Source: Fidelibacterota bacterium
GTDB taxonomy: Bacteria; Fidelibacterota; UBA2242
Length of the DNA stretch: 5,373 nt
Assembly (NCBI GenBank): GCA_016936335.1
Contig: JAFGXZ010000356.1
Span: 1-5,373, forward strand
Direction: 5' to 3'
Shown here: positions 4,895 through 5,373 of the stretch, in pieces
How positions within the stretch are numbered: position 1 is the stretch's first letter
Layout of the letters: the number at the start of each line of letters is the position of its first letter
The notes under the pieces: model-generated
Databases searched by the model: none
Told to the model about the DNA's origin: nothing
The model's input: the letters and a program-made list of their open reading frames with translations, nothing else
Made by a program: the position numbers and the translations under genes

Positions 4895-5373
4895 ATGTCT
4901 TTAATGTGGCTCAGTTTTCTGCTCGCAATTATTCTACTGATTGGCATTGGTCGTAAAAGTATCTGGCTTGGATTAATGGTTTCATCCTTTGTATTGGGCA
5001 TTCTTAATCTATCCATTCATCAGGTCGTATCAATTTTCACATTCACGATCACGGACTCATCTATATTCCTGCTGGCCCTGGCGGTGGGCATTATGCCCAT
5101 CATTGGTGGTGCGCTTAGCGAATCGGGCCTGATTGCCGACTTAATTGAATCGCTCAACATGCGCAGTAAAACATTCCTGTTTATTGCCCCGGCATTTATG
5201 GGCATGCTCACCATGCCGGGCGGCGCACTGTTGTCGGCGCCGGTGATTGCTACTGTCGGTAAAGATGTCACAAAAGCCGATTATGCCGCGATCAATGTCT
5301 GGTTTCGGCATATTCTGGTCATGATCTATCCTCTTGCCGGGCTGCTGGCCACGACCAAGATGGCCGGTCTTGA
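4895..5373 (+). CDS. DUF401-type integral membrane permease (5' part, cut by window edge)
   Basis: The first 159 residues of a polytopic inner-membrane protein; the gene runs off the right edge. Hydrophobic segments are visible at about 3-18, 22-40, 56-75, 92-108 and 139-154. The motif TMPGGALLSAP (106-116), followed by an NVWFRH stretch (134-139), resembles the conserved core of the DUF401 family (PF04165), which I place in the ion-transporter superfamily with GntP/DctM-like carriers; this assignment is from memory of the motif. Met1 is chosen because AGGGA lies 6 nt upstream; a second ATG three codons in is possible. It is transcribed divergently from the threonine operon, so import or export of a substrate or product of that pathway is a reasonable but unproven idea. 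No sign of frame disruption is seen in the part present. Confidence 0.8.
   Translation, partial: MSLMWLSFLLAIILLIGIGRKSIWLGLMVSSFVLGILNLSIHQVVSIFTFTITDSSIFLLALAVGIMPIIGGALSESGLIADLIESLNMRSKTFLFIAPAFMGMLTMPGGALLSAPVIATVGKDVTKADYAAINVWFRHILVMIYPLAGLLATTKMAGL

Noticed and set aside
1..5373. CRISPR arrays, tRNA or rRNA genes, insertion sequences, integrase sites
   Set aside because: No repeated spaced units, tRNA-like cloverleaf, transposase-like protein or terminal inverted repeats were seen on either strand.

Overview
The window holds a compact five-gene operon on the minus strand (about 4654 down to 45) and, divergent from it, the 5' part of a membrane-protein gene on the plus strand (4895 to the right edge). 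Every gene has a Shine-Dalgarno-like sequence, coding is dense and base composition is moderate, so this is a bacterial chromosome. The short-chain (SDR-type) threonine dehydrogenase, a DUF401 permease and general codon use would fit a Gram-negative lineage such as the Bacteroidetes/Marinimicrobia/Calditrichaeota (FCB) assemblage. That placement is a low-confidence guess; no phylogenetic marker is present.

Layout in transcription order of the minus strand: SDR-type L-threonine 3-dehydrogenase (4654-3701); holo-ACP synthase AcpS (3704-3327), whose ATG overlaps the dehydrogenase stop as ATGA; 2-amino-3-ketobutyrate CoA ligase Kbl (3318-2095), 8 nt after AcpS; an AcsA-like acetyl-CoA synthetase of the adenylate-forming family (2018-312), after a 76-nt spacer; and a stand-alone acyl carrier protein (290-45) behind a near-perfect Shine-Dalgarno. 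A 240-bp AT-rich intergenic region (4655-4894) separates this operon from the divergent DUF401-type permease gene. It contains a hairpin followed by a T-tract in the minus orientation and an overlapping alternative hairpin.

Tdh plus Kbl is the textbook route L-threonine -> 2-amino-3-ketobutyrate -> glycine + acetyl-CoA. What is unusual is that the same operon carries a complete carrier-protein module: an ACP, the phosphopantetheinyl transferase that would activate it, and an acyl-adenylating enzyme that keeps the small-acyl (acetate) pocket. The simplest reading is that acetyl (or another small acyl) units from Kbl and/or the synthetase are handled on a dedicated ACP instead of, or as well as, CoA. 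The alternative is a biosynthetic pathway running in reverse, in which acyl-ACP plus glycine gives an aminoketone or beta-hydroxy amino acid; in gene types this resembles bacterial sphingolipid-initiation clusters. The sequence alone cannot decide between these.
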